47,929 bases of DNA, taken from contig JABMOK010000184.1 of the NCBI GenBank assembly GCA_013204155.1, positions 1-47,929 of the forward strand, in the 5' to 3' direction. The position numbers were made by a program, and so were the translations under genes. The notes beneath the pieces were generated by a model. It saw only the letters and a program-made list of their open reading frames with translations, was not told the DNA's origin and ran no database searches. Of this stretch, positions 26,955 to 35,670 are shown piece by piece. Source of the DNA: Pseudohongiella sp. (GTDB lineage Bacteria > Pseudomonadota > Gammaproteobacteria > Pseudomonadales > Pseudohongiellaceae). Numbering within the stretch: position 1 is the first letter of the stretch; every line of letters starts with the position of its first letter.

Positions 26955-26990
26955 AAAAAAAAAGGGCCTTAGTTTAAACCAGGACCCTTT
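26955..26990 (-). terminator. Intrinsic terminator of the methyltransferase gene
   Basis: On the minus strand AAAGGG (26990-26985) pairs with CCCTTT (26966-26961) around an 18-nt loop containing the palindrome GTTTAAAC, followed by an unbroken T-run. It lies 25 bp past the stop of the 27015-27722 gene and directly before the ABC operon promoter. Confidence 0.85.
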
Positions 26991-27014
26991 CCCTTTGAAA
27001 AAAGCGAATAGCAA

Positions 27015-27722
27015 TTACAATTTCATCAGCTTCAGTACTATCCGGTCGGTATTGCGTCCCAGTGATGGGTCAAATGGCCCAACGGAGTGATCGTCTGCGG
27101 CATTATCCAGAATATCGCTGGCACCGACTAAAACGAAACCTGCTTGCAGCAGCGCTTTTACTGCTTCGTCAAAGGCAATCCTGTGCAGAGTTGCATTGTC
27201 TGCCCCTGAAGTGCCTTCATGATCGATCACGCCAAGTATGCCACCCGATTTTAATGCGCCTGCCACCTGATGCAGAAGGCCTTGGGCCGCCGCCGGGTTC
27301 GAATTATGAAAATCGTGTAAATTCAGCGCCGTAATTGCAAAATCAACCGAATTTGCTGGAAGATCTGCAATGGGCATTCCCCATTCCTCGACGTTAGCCA
27401 GTCTGGCGGCCTTTGCCGCGGCTGCTTCTGCGGCATTGCCACCTGGTCGATTCTGCATGTATACCTTGCCATTGGGGCCAACTGCGTAGGATAGAACCTC
27501 GGTGTACCAGCCGCCCGACGCATTAATATCCAAAACCGTCATGCCGGCTTCCAGTCCCAGGAAGTCGAGGACTGCTGGCGCTTTTCGGCTGGCGTCTCTT
27601 TCCTTATCCGCGGCTGGCCGGTCCGGGCTTGCCATGGCTCTTTCGAGAGCCGCCATATCGAGCGCTGACGCCGTGCTGCAAACCAGACTGAATACTGCGA
27701 GCAAAGATAATACGGACTTCAT
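27015..27722 (-). CDS. Exported SAM-dependent methyltransferase-like protein
   Basis: 235 aa with a signal peptide (MKSVLSLLAVFSLVCSTASA). Residues ~45-220 are a class I methyltransferase fold: motif I is VLDINASGGWYTEVL, followed by GPNGKVYMQNRPG, VDFAITALNLHDFH and GGILGVIDHEGT. It belongs to the group of predicted secreted methyltransferases (COG4798 type). The Gly-rich loop is ASGGWY rather than GxGxG, as is usual in this group. SAM is not known to be present in the periplasm, so the catalytic role is doubtful and the protein may bind another ligand. It is a single gene with its own terminator. Confidence 0.82.
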   Translation of the reverse strand: MKSVLSLLAVFSLVCSTASALDMAALERAMASPDRPAADKERDASRKAPAVLDFLGLEAGMTVLDINASGGWYTEVLSYAVGPNGKVYMQNRPGGNAAEAAAAKAARLANVEEWGMPIADLPANSVDFAITALNLHDFHNSNPAAAQGLLHQVAGALKSGGILGVIDHEGTSGADNATLHRIAFDEAVKALLQAGFVLVGASDILDNAADDHSVGPFDPSLGRNTDRIVLKLMKL

Positions 27723-27965
27723 AGTAGTGACCCTTTAATTAGTTCTGAAAATATTCTTGATTAATTCCCGCGCTCCCAGGCCTGCTTCGACATTAACAAA
27801 AAGCCGAAAAACACCTATTCCTGACGACAGGGCATAGGAGCATAAAGCAAGCTCACAAGGGTGTATAGGGCGAATAACGCGGCTCAAACTCGGCATATCC
27901 CATGGGATGCACGGTAAAACGCTACTGAGCCTGGCTGGATGAGGGTGGAGCGTCGGCGCTTGAGA

Positions 27966-28154
27966 CTAGTGGAGTCGGCGCTCGACTTTAAGCTCGGATT
28001 CGAAAAACTCTCTTACCTGTAATAACTGGCTAACATCACCTTCGCTTTCCATAAGAGGTAAATGTAATTCAATGTCATTGAGAATATTAGTAATACTGCC
28101 CGTATCCAGGTCACTTAGATCCAGATCGAATGGGAAATTGGACGCCTTTGACAT
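27966..28154 (-). CDS. 62-aa acidic hypothetical protein
   Basis: 62 aa, no signal or membrane helix, and no family I recognise. Its sequence is protein-like, with a leucine/acid-rich first half (FDLDLSDLDTGSITNILNDIE) and an amphipathic helix (VSQLLQVREFFESELKVERR). GGAG lies 12 bases before the ATG, a somewhat long spacing. It is divergent from the RND transporter gene across about 275 bp. It could be a small regulator or partner of that system, but only its position suggests this. Confidence 0.5.
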   Translation of the reverse strand: MSKASNFPFDLDLSDLDTGSITNILNDIELHLPLMESEGDVSQLLQVREFFESELKVERRLH

Positions 28155-28254
28155 ATCTCACTACTGCTCCCTGAGTTGCGTAAGCCCTGAATAAAGGCCA
28201 AATATTCGCACAAGCAGGGTATCGACTGACATTAAGAAAACTTCATAAGAAATT

Positions 28255-28288
28255 CTTATATATAAGGTTTTTGACTATTTCGTCAAAA
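28255..28288. promoter_or_regulatory. Two adjacent palindromes upstream of the RND transporter
   Basis: CTTATATATAAG (28255-28266) is a perfect 12-bp palindrome. Three bases on, TTTTGAC (28269-28275) and GTCAAAA (28282-28288) are 7-bp inverted arms 6 bp apart. They lie between the divergent 62-aa gene and the RND gene, just upstream of a candidate -35. They are candidate regulator sites. Confidence 0.45.
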
Positions 28289-28310
28289 GTGTCATGGATT
28301 CAGCAGAAAC

Positions 28311-28339
28311 TTTACGCGGTTAACATCTGGCATTACACT
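28311..28339 (+). promoter_or_regulatory. Candidate promoter of the RND trio
   Basis: TTTACG (28311-28316) and TACACT (28334-28339) are 17 bp apart, each matching four of six consensus bases. It lies about 90 bp upstream of the transporter ATG and just downstream of the palindromes. Confidence 0.4.
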
Positions 28340-28429
28340 GTCCCCCGAAGTTGGTGAAGCCCGTTGTTTGCGACGCTACTAATTAAAACAAACAGGGCAG
28401 ACACGCCCAAATGCATCGGGGATTTAAGG

Positions 28430-30790
28430 ATGACAGCTCTTATCAAGGCCTGGGCAGATTTTGTGATTGCCAAACGGCTCTACATAATCGTCGCGGCACT
28501 GGTTCTATTGCCAGTTATTTCAGTTACCGGCCCCGACATCCCATTCGATAATAGTACCGAGCGTTATTTCGTTGCTGGTGATCCCGCGCTTATTGATTAC
28601 GACAATCTGATTGAGCTCTTCGGCGACAATGAATATTTAATTGTTGGCTTTGAGGCGGCGCCCGGGACAGCAGATATATTCAGTGCAGACACTTTAAGAG
28701 ATATTGCCAGAGTTTCTGATTTTCTCGAGTTTCACGAGCATGTAAGCCAACTTCGATCGATTACCACGTTTCAGTATATACATGCCGATGGGGACGATCT
28801 CAGTACCGACTATTTGATTGATGACATAGAGGAATTGATCGAGAACCCGTCTGCTATCGAGGCGGTGAAAGCAATTCTTGTCGATGAAAAACTTGCGCTC
28901 GGCACATTGATAAGCAGAGATTTTCGACACACACGCGTTGCTGCCAGAGTTGAGTATCGAGGAGACACTTCAGAAACAAAAATTCAACTGGTACAAGATC
29001 TCTACCGCTTTGTCGAAGAAGAAAAACTCAGCTCTGACAATTACATTCTTCACCTGTCTGGCTACCCTCTGGTACAAGAAAGATTCGAAACCGTTTCTGC
29101 AGAAGATACCGGCGTCTTAATCCCAATCATGATTGTGGTGATGCTAGTAATACTATTCGCCAGTTTCCGCTCTGTAGTAGCAACAATTGCTCCATGGCTA
29201 GTCATTGCCTGCGGCATTCTATCGGTTCTGGAAATCCAGTCCTATCTGGGCATTCCTCATACCACGATCGACTCCGGCGCGCTGAGTCCAACGCTTATAA
29301 TTATTGGCGTTGGAATTACCATCCATGTGTTACTCGAATTTTTCCATTTCATGGGAGCAGGCAATAGCGGCATAGAATCAGCCCGCTCAACTATAATTAA
29401 TATCTGGCGGCCGGCTTTCTTTACAGCCATCACCACGTCCGCTGGATTCTATGCTCTATCTATCACCAAGATAATGCCAATCAAAGAGTTTGCCTTACTC
29501 GGCGCAATCGGTCCGATCATTCTGTTTCTATTTGCCTTGTCGGTGCTACCCGCTGTTTTAAGCTATATGAAATCTATACCGAGCAATACCGTAAATCTTT
29601 TGGATGTCGGATTTATTTCAAGCATTACAAAAAAAGTTCCTGACTTCACCCTGAAAAACAGAAACAAGATTCTCGTTTTTGGGTTGGCGGTGATGGCATT
29701 TTCAATTTGGAATATTCCGAATATCAAGATCGATACCAATTATGTCACGTTATTTAAAGAAAAAAGCCCCACCCGACTAGACATCATCTATTTCGACGAT
29801 GTCTATCGCGGCATGATGAACCTGGACATCATCCTCGATTCCGGCGAAATAGACGGCATCAAAGAGCCTGCTTTCTTAAGACAAGTCGAGCAAATTGAAA
29901 CCTGGCTGGTCGGCCGGGGAACGCTCGGCCCGGTAAATTCGCTAGTTGATTATCTGCAAGAGATAAATCAATCATTGAACGGCGACAATCCGGACTACTA
30001 TCGCCTGCCCGATAGCAAAGAGATGACCGCTCAATTCTTGCTTCTGTATGACAGTTCGGGTGCCAATGAAGATCTTTCTGACATCAAAGATTTCGACAAT
30101 CGATTCGTGAGACTTGTTGTTCCCGTAGTAAATATGCCTGCCTCGGCGATGAAAGACGAACTGGACAGCATCGATGCCTATCTGGATGCCAACTATTCAC
30201 CGCTGCAACCGGTAATCACTGGCACTATGGCTCTGTATACCATTCAGGATATTTATGTTTCGGAAGGCATGGCCCAGTCATTTATAATTGCACTGCTAGT
30301 GATTACCGCCTTCTTCATCATCCTGTTCAAATCTTTCAGATACGGAATCCTGTCGATTATCCCGAGCGTAGTCCCCATTATTCTTGCCGGAAGTTTCGCT
30401 GGCTGGCTAGGCGTCAATCTTGATCTGAGCGCTGTTATTATTTTTGCTATAACAATGGGAATTGCGGTTGACGACGCCATTCATGTCATGAGCCGGTATC
30501 TTTTAGCCAAGGACTCTGGCATGAGCACCCGGCAATCCATTCAGCGCGCGATGGACGAATCCGGTCGAGCCGTCATATTTAGCTCCATGGTTTTAATTTT
30601 CGGATTCAGCGTGCTTTGTTTTGCTTCTTTTACTACGGTAATCTTTGTCGGTCTATTCGGCTCCATTATCATGTCTCTCGCCTTATTGGGTGATATGATT
30701 TTTCTGCCCGCCATTTTATATCTGGCAGATGGGAATGATGCTGTGCCGACAGAATCGAGTCCTGTAGAAGAATCAAAAATTTCTCAATAA
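28430..30790 (+). CDS. RND-superfamily (MMPL-type) transporter
   Basis: 786 aa from the ATG at 28430, with GGGG eight bases upstream. The frame reaches 28364, but the upstream residues do not look like part of the family. There is one N-terminal helix (LYIIVAALVLLPVISVTG), a ~200-aa periplasmic domain and a six-helix block, and this plan is then repeated. IIIGVGITIHVLLEF and the second-half FAITMGIAVDDAIHVMSRY are the paired RND/MMPL helix-4 motifs; the Asp pair in AVDDA is the usual proton-relay site. It is shorter than AcrB-type pumps and matches the COG1033 predicted exporters of about 780 aa. These commonly handle hydrophobic molecules such as lipids. It is followed by a LolA-like and a barrel gene, all in one direction. 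Confidence 0.9.
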   Translation: MTALIKAWADFVIAKRLYIIVAALVLLPVISVTGPDIPFDNSTERYFVAGDPALIDYDNLIELFGDNEYLIVGFEAAPGTADIFSADTLRDIARVSDFLEFHEHVSQLRSITTFQYIHADGDDLSTDYLIDDIEELIENPSAIEAVKAILVDEKLALGTLISRDFRHTRVAARVEYRGDTSETKIQLVQDLYRFVEEEKLSSDNYILHLSGYPLVQERFETVSAEDTGVLIPIMIVVMLVILFASFRSVVATIAPWLVIACGILSVLEIQSYLGIPHTTIDSGALSPTLIIIGVGITIHVLLEFFHFMGAGNSGIESARSTIINIWRPAFFTAITTSAGFYALSITKIMPIKEFALLGAIGPIILFLFALSVLPAVLSYMKSIPSNTVNLLDVGFISSITKKVPDFTLKNRNKILVFGLAVMAFSIWNIPNIKIDTNYVTLFKEKSPTRLDIIYFDDVYRGMMNLDIILDSGEIDGIKEPAFLRQVEQIETWLVGRGTLGPVNSLVDYLQEINQSLNGDNPDYYRLPDSKEMTAQFLLLYDSSGANEDLSDIKDFDNRFVRLVVPVVNMPASAMKDELDSIDAYLDANYSPLQPVITGTMALYTIQDIYVSEGMAQSFIIALLVITAFFIILFKSFRYGILSIIPSVVPIILAGSFAGWLGVNLDLSAVIIFAITMGIAVDDAIHVMSRYLLAKDSGMSTRQSIQRAMDESGRAVIFSSMVLIFGFSVLCFASFTTVIFVGLFGSIIMSLALLGDMIFLPAILYLADGNDAVPTESSPVEESKISQ

Positions 30791-30832
30791 ACAGAATTGA
30801 GAAATTTTAATAGGAAAGTAGAAAGGTCGAAC

Positions 30833-31672
30833 ATGGATTATACTCGAAAACAGATTAGGCTGACTTTGTATCTCGGCGCAATCGCCAGTTTCGCCGCTGG
30901 AGTTCCGCTGTGGGCTAATGCCGCTGAATTCACCGCCGCAGAAATCATGCAACGCGTCGATGAACGCTTTGACGGCGACTCTTCAATTGCCGAAGTCTCA
31001 ATGGTACTCATTGATCGCCGCGATAGACAACGCGTCCGTGACCTTCGTATCTATGCAAAGGATTCTGCTGAAGATAGCAAAACACTGTCGCTGTTCGAAA
31101 CGCCGGCGGATATTCGTGGAACAGCTTATTTGCATTTTGACTGGGATGATGCCGAGCGGGATGACGATTCATGGCTATATCTCCCCTCTCTACAGAGGGT
31201 TAAACGTATAACGAGCGGCGACACGGCCGATTCCTTTCTTGGAAGTGATTTTACCTATGCGGATATCAACGGCTTCGAAATAGATTGGTACGATTATGCC
31301 TTCGTTAGTGAATCCGAGATGATAGATGGAGAAGAAAGCTGGATTATCGAAGCAATACCCAAGCCCGCGTTTAAAGAAAGGGCCGAGGAGGCTACCGGTT
31401 ATTCGAAGATGCAAAGCTGGATAAGCAAGGAGAGCTACCTGCAACTTCGCAGTCAGGCATGGGAATTGCGTGGCAACCGAATCAAATATTTCACCGCATC
31501 CGACATACAATTGATAGATGAGATTTGGACCATAAAAAGACTACAGGTCGTTACCAGCAGAAACGGACGTCAGGAACACGCCAGTGTGCTGCAAATAAAT
31601 AGCATCGAGTACAATGTCGAAGTTGACGATAGTTTATTTGCCACCGAGTACATGCAACGCGGCCTGGATTAA
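30833..31672 (+). CDS. LolA-like periplasmic protein (outer membrane lipoprotein-sorting family)
   Basis: 279 aa from the ATG at 30833, chosen for GAAAGG seven bases upstream and a clean signal peptide (MDYTRKQIRLTLYLGAIASF, cleavage near ANAAE). The mature protein starts TAAEIMQRVDERFDG. It contains LYLPSLQRVKRI, SFLGSDFTYADI and LFATEYMQRGLD, the conserved features of the LolA_like family (PF17131 type). The fold is an open half-barrel that carries acyl chains across the periplasm. It is not LolA itself, which is shorter. Genes of this type regularly accompany COG1033 RND exporters, as here (42 bp after the transporter). The expected role is a periplasmic carrier between the transporter and the outer membrane. 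Confidence 0.85.
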   Translation: MDYTRKQIRLTLYLGAIASFAAGVPLWANAAEFTAAEIMQRVDERFDGDSSIAEVSMVLIDRRDRQRVRDLRIYAKDSAEDSKTLSLFETPADIRGTAYLHFDWDDAERDDDSWLYLPSLQRVKRITSGDTADSFLGSDFTYADINGFEIDWYDYAFVSESEMIDGEESWIIEAIPKPAFKERAEEATGYSKMQSWISKESYLQLRSQAWELRGNRIKYFTASDIQLIDEIWTIKRLQVVTSRNGRQEHASVLQINSIEYNVEVDDSLFATEYMQRGLD

Positions 31673-31688
31673 CAAGGGCATATAAACG

Positions 31689-33086
31689 GTGGCTAGAAAA
31701 TATCAAACAATCAGGATCATAGTAGGCAGCATAGGCTGTTTGGCATTCGCCGTTCTCGGCACCATACCTTGCGCAATTGCGCAAGATGATTTTTTCAGCA
31801 ACATCGATGTCAACCCCACGCGTGGAAATTCCATGCGCAGCAAGGACTACTCCGTCATCGCGTGGATAACACAGAAGGTAGCGCAAGGGCTGGAACAACC
31901 GGACCCGATTTTTAGCAGACAGGAAAGAGAACTCAACAAAATCGAAACCAGCCTGTTTGCCCAACTGGATGGCCCCTTCGGCGAACAACTGAATTTTCGA
32001 ATCAGTGGCAAAATATATCACGACGAAATTTATCGTCTCAACGACGGCACCGACTATAGTCGCGACGAGCGCGATGAGTTCCGCAACCGCCTTGAAGTAA
32101 AAGATTTCTATATTGAGCGCCAATACGAAAATGGCTTGTATCTAAAGCTAGGCAATCAAATTTTGGCGTGGGGTCTCGCTGAATATCTTCGAGTCACTGA
32201 TCTGATTAACACCGAAGATCAAACGACTTATGCCCAACAAGACCTGGAAGATATTCGTCTGCAGGTGCCTGCCGCCCTGCTCAGTTATACAGCAGGCGAT
32301 TGGGTATTCGATGGCGTCGTTACTTATCGAGCAGGCAGAAACGACATCGCACCCACAGGGGATGAGTTCGATCCGCTAATAACGCAACGTGGTTCCGGGA
32401 TGGCGCTACTGCGAGACAGTCCCGCTAATCGCTCCGAAATCTTTTTTCGAGCATCCACTCATATGTCCCAGGGCGATTTGCAAATTGTCGCCAGCGAATT
32501 TAATGACAACGCTCTCAGCATTGAGAAGATTAGTGCATTGGGTTCGATAGACCCCCAGCTTACTTACCAGCAGAATCGAATGCGCGCAATTGGACTGGCG
32601 GCGAATTGGGCCGATGGGTCCTGGTTATTGTTCGGCGAATTAGGCATGCATTTTGATAAGGCTGTTCGCCCCAAGCCCGACTCATTTCTCAGACAACGAA
32701 ATGGCTGGGATGAAAAAGATCAATTGTTATCCGTTATGGGAATTGAATATAGCGGCTTCAGGAACCTGCTTCTCAACTTCGAAATAGACAGCAACCATAC
32801 CAGAGAGCACGATAGTTTTATGGCCGCCAGGGAAAATCAGCTCAGCTTTGGATCGAGACTGATTTGGACCGCACTCAATGAACGACTACAGGTTTTAGCC
32901 GTTTGGAGCCAGCTGGCGGACAACGCCGGCCGCGTTAGCAGAATGTCCATCGACTATAATTGGTCGGACAATCTGGACCTTGGGCTGATGTGGGTCGACT
33001 ACAGCAGTGAGGATGATTCACCGTTCTACAGTTTTAGAAATAATGACGTGCTGCAACTACATCTGAGATATAACTTTCAAATCTAG
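31689..33086 (+). CDS. Outer-membrane beta-barrel protein of the RND trio (DUF1302-like)
   Basis: 465 aa with a GTG start at 31689 and a signal peptide (IIVGSIGCLAFAVLGTIPCAIAQ). The mature protein is built from alternating strands with many aromatic residues (YIERQYENGLYLKLGNQILAWG, VFDGVVTYRAGRND) and ends LQLHLRYNFQI, with a Phe near the C-terminus as expected for outer-membrane insertion. It resembles DUF1302 and alginate-export-type barrels that accompany RND and LolA-like genes; the exact family is not certain. It starts 16 bp after the LolA-like stop. Together the three genes could span both membranes. Confidence 0.75.
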   Translation: MARKYQTIRIIVGSIGCLAFAVLGTIPCAIAQDDFFSNIDVNPTRGNSMRSKDYSVIAWITQKVAQGLEQPDPIFSRQERELNKIETSLFAQLDGPFGEQLNFRISGKIYHDEIYRLNDGTDYSRDERDEFRNRLEVKDFYIERQYENGLYLKLGNQILAWGLAEYLRVTDLINTEDQTTYAQQDLEDIRLQVPAALLSYTAGDWVFDGVVTYRAGRNDIAPTGDEFDPLITQRGSGMALLRDSPANRSEIFFRASTHMSQGDLQIVASEFNDNALSIEKISALGSIDPQLTYQQNRMRAIGLAANWADGSWLLFGELGMHFDKAVRPKPDSFLRQRNGWDEKDQLLSVMGIEYSGFRNLLLNFEIDSNHTREHDSFMAARENQLSFGSRLIWTALNERLQVLAVWSQLADNAGRVSRMSIDYNWSDNLDLGLMWVDYSSEDDSPFYSFRNNDVLQLHLRYNFQI

Positions 33087-33144
33087 CAATCCTGATAATG
33101 TAATTTTGTATAGTCAACGCGGCGGTAGATGACTTCATCTCTCA

Positions 33145-34386
33145 TCAATCCAGCCCCATCGCGCGACGCGCAAGCTGGTTCTTTAGGATCGATACATTGT
33201 TTACAGAATTCATCCCGATATTGCGCAGCCATCTGGCGGTTAAATTCTGCTGCGCAAACAAATGCTTGAATCCTTCCATAAGCCACATCATGCCAAGGTT
33301 ATGCCCAATTCTTTGGCGTTGATAGCGGTGCAATACAGTAACATCCGATATTTCTCGTCCTGCCTCGATTCCTCGAACAAGCTCTTCGGCTAAAGCCTTC
33401 ACATCCAATAAACCCAAATTAACACCCTGTCCGGCAAGAGGATGGATTGTGTGCGCGGCATCGCCTACCAATACAATATTATCTTTCACATAGTCTGTCG
33501 CGTGCCGCTGTCTCAGAGGGAATATAAATCGCTGATCCACCCATTCCACCGCGCCAAGTTCCTGCTCAAGAGCCAACGCTAACTGAATTTTGAATTGATC
33601 GTCGGTGAGCGCCATTACTTCTTCGGCTTTTTCCGGCACCATCGACCAGACGATAGAACAAAAATGTTGATCATCAGAATCAGCTTCCGGACTCAGGGGC
33701 AGAAATGCCAGCGGGCCGGTTTGCAAAAAACACTGCCTCGCTGTATTGCTATGCGCCTTCTCGGTTCGTACTGTGGTAACCAATGCTTGATGATTGTAAT
33801 CCCACTCCTTGGTCGCAAAATTTGCCAATTCTCTGATCTTTGAATTGGCGCCGTCTGCAGCGACAAGAAGTCGGGTGTGCAGGGTATCTCCCGCGCTGGA
33901 TTCAAGCTGTAGAAATTGCTCACCATTGAGTCGAATCTGCTGCAGCTTCTCGATAGTAAAGGGAGGCAAAACCTGCAGATTCTCAAGCTTGACAAGCTTG
34001 GCGTGAAGCGCCGTCGTCACTATTGAATTCTCAACAATTGTGCCAAGTTCAGTTTGATTGATGTCGGCGGCAGAAAAATGAATTGATCCGGTCCCCTGCG
34101 CATCCCACACTTGCATATCCTGATAGCTGCAAGATCTTTTCCCCGCGATATCCTGCCAAACTCCCAGTTCTATAAATAACTGTTTGGACGCTTTGGTGAA
34201 AGCACTGACCCGCGGATCAAATTTTGGCTGCGCTTTATCGAAGAATATTTCACCGCTATTTACGGGCAGCTGGTCTATTAGCGCTATTCTCAGAGGAGTA
34301 TTCTCAAGCAGGCAGGCGAGACTCGCCCCGACCATTCCGGCGCCGGCGATAACAACATCGAATTCCTCTGGCTGTTTTGAAATCAT
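33145..34386 (-). CDS. UbiI/VisC/UbiF-type FAD monooxygenase
   Basis: 413 aa. The N-terminal FAD Rossmann motif is VVIAGAGMVGASLA, and the second FAD motif is VLVGDAAHTIHPLAGQGVN near residue 305. These are the signatures of the UbiH/COQ6 family. GDAAHTI rather than GNAA places it with UbiI/UbiF rather than UbiH. It would hydroxylate the ubiquinone ring (C5 for UbiI, C6 for UbiF in E. coli); which position is not decidable here. Such a gene normally follows ubiH directly. Here it lies 1.3 kb away, separated by maoC and a DUF1499 gene on the other strand, and needs its own promoter. It is convergent with the barrel gene. Confidence 0.88.
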   Translation of the reverse strand: MISKQPEEFDVVIAGAGMVGASLACLLENTPLRIALIDQLPVNSGEIFFDKAQPKFDPRVSAFTKASKQLFIELGVWQDIAGKRSCSYQDMQVWDAQGTGSIHFSAADINQTELGTIVENSIVTTALHAKLVKLENLQVLPPFTIEKLQQIRLNGEQFLQLESSAGDTLHTRLLVAADGANSKIRELANFATKEWDYNHQALVTTVRTEKAHSNTARQCFLQTGPLAFLPLSPEADSDDQHFCSIVWSMVPEKAEEVMALTDDQFKIQLALALEQELGAVEWVDQRFIFPLRQRHATDYVKDNIVLVGDAAHTIHPLAGQGVNLGLLDVKALAEELVRGIEAGREISDVTVLHRYQRQRIGHNLGMMWLMEGFKHLFAQQNLTARWLRNIGMNSVNNVSILKNQLARRAMGLD

Positions 34387-34559
34387 AGGCGAGCATTATA
34401 GGCTGTGTCTGCCTATTCCCCAACTACTTGTCCCCAGGTCTCAAAGTTCCCGTCTCTGACTGTCCTGTTGTTCCGTGCACAGAAAATTACTGCTAGACTG
34501 TTTCGCTTCGCAAGCCATCAAATACTGGCTGTAGTCGAGCTTGCCAGAAGGAGAGCAGG

Positions 34560-35024
34560 ATGAGCAATGTTGTCAGTGTCGATCAGCTAAGCAATTATAT
34601 CGGTCGGGAGGTAGGTGTAAGCGACTGGGTGGAAATCGATCAGGATCGAATCAACAAATTCGCCGATGCCACTGGCGATCATCAATATATTCATGTCGAC
34701 CCGCAGCGGGCCGCTGAAACTCCGTTTGGCACAACTATCGCCCATGGATTCCTCACGCTATCTTTAATGAGTATGCTTAGCGCGAATAATGGCGCCATCA
34801 AACTGGAAAATGCAGTGATGGGGATAAATTACGGACTCGATAAAGTCAGGTTTATCAATCCGGTAAAAGTGGGAAGTAGAATTCGCGCTCGCTTTGAATT
34901 GCTCAGCGCCGATGAAAAGAAGGAAAATCACTTCCTGATGAAGCACAAGGTCACTATCGAAATAGAAGGGGAAGAAAAACCAGCCCTGATTGCCGAATGG
35001 TTAGGAATGACCGTAGTCACTTGA
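34560..35024 (+). CDS. MaoC-family (R)-specific enoyl-CoA hydratase
   Basis: 154 aa with a strong ribosome site (AAGGAGAGC) before the ATG. The hydratase motif FADATGDHQYIHVDPQRA contains the catalytic Asp and His and is followed by TIAHGFLTLSLMSML, both typical of MaoC/PhaJ hot-dog hydratases. The enzyme hydrates trans-2-enoyl-CoA to (R)-3-hydroxyacyl-CoA in fatty-acid or polyester metabolism. It stands alone between two ubiquinone-hydroxylase genes and has no phaC neighbour. Its stop codon lies inside the first unit of a 16-bp tandem repeat, so the repeat borders the coding end. Confidence 0.9.
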   Translation: MSNVVSVDQLSNYIGREVGVSDWVEIDQDRINKFADATGDHQYIHVDPQRAAETPFGTTIAHGFLTLSLMSMLSANNGAIKLENAVMGINYGLDKVRFINPVKVGSRIRARFELLSADEKKENHFLMKHKVTIEIEGEEKPALIAEWLGMTVVT

Positions 35025-35116
35025 TTTGGATAGGGCTTGATTTGGATAGGGCTTGATTTGGATAGGGCTTGATTTGGATAGGGCTTGATTTAAATAGGGC
35101 TTGATTAGGTAGAGTT
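35021..35116. repeat. 16-bp tandem repeat, five to six units
   Basis: ttgatttggatagggc is repeated exactly four times (35021-35084). A fifth copy has two changes (35085-35100) and a sixth is decayed (35101-35116). The units touch without spacers, so this is not CRISPR. The first unit contains the MaoC stop codon TGA (35022-35024). Confidence 0.95.
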
Positions 35117-35201
35117 AAAACTTGCTTAAGCTTAGTCGAGCGCAACAACCCGCATTCATTACCGAGCAGTAAAATAGCAAAACATAATCCGAGAACGCAC
35201 C

Positions 35202-35609
35202 ATGAAAAAATCCTTACTCGCTTTAATTCCATTCCTTACGGCCTGCGCTGGCGAACCTCCGCAGAATATTGGCATTCAAAACGACAGATTGGCAGCCTGT
35301 CCTGCATCTCCGAATTGCGTTTCCAGTTTTGAGAGCGACGAAGAACATTCAATACCAGCCATTGCCGCCAGTCTGGAGCAGATCGAACAGGTATTACTGA
35401 CCATGGACGCGGCGAATATTGTCGAAGCGGGGGATAATTACCTGTATGCCGAATTTACCAGCCGCCTGATGGGCTATGTGGATGATGTGGAATTTCTGTA
35501 CGATCCCGCACGCGGTGTAAGCCATGTTCGATCTGCCTCACGCCTCGGACATAGCGACCTTGGCGCCAACCGCAAACGGATTGAATCGATCCGTGAAAAA
35601 CTGAAGTAG
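35202..35609 (+). CDS. DUF1499 lipoprotein
   Basis: 135 aa. A lipoprotein signal ends in FLTAC at Cys15. The DUF1499 core has the family signatures CPASPNCVSS near the N-terminus, YLYAEFTSRLMGYVDDVEFLYD in the middle, and HVRSASRLGHSDLGANRKRIE at the end. Members are widespread small envelope proteins of unknown function. Ala after the lipobox Cys does not indicate inner-membrane retention, so outer-membrane location is likely. It is separated from maoC by the repeat array and is convergent with ubiH. Confidence 0.88.
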   Translation: MKKSLLALIPFLTACAGEPPQNIGIQNDRLAACPASPNCVSSFESDEEHSIPAIAASLEQIEQVLLTMDAANIVEAGDNYLYAEFTSRLMGYVDDVEFLYDPARGVSHVRSASRLGHSDLGANRKRIESIREKLK

Positions 35610-35670
35610 TCAGCGCCTCGCTCTCGCTGCAGCCACGTCAATCCTTCGGCTGTTAAAACAATCACCATCC

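Noticed and set aside
31551-32123. 190-codon minus-strand frame over the LolA-like/barrel junction
   Set aside because: It opposes two genes with signal peptides and consistent operon spacing; no family features of its own.
35021-35116. CRISPR array
   Set aside because: The 16-bp units are contiguous, with no spacers, and no cas genes are present.
35017-35232. 71-codon minus-strand frame over the 16-bp repeat
   Set aside because: Its product is mainly the translated repeat; it overlaps the end of maoC and start of the DUF1499 gene.
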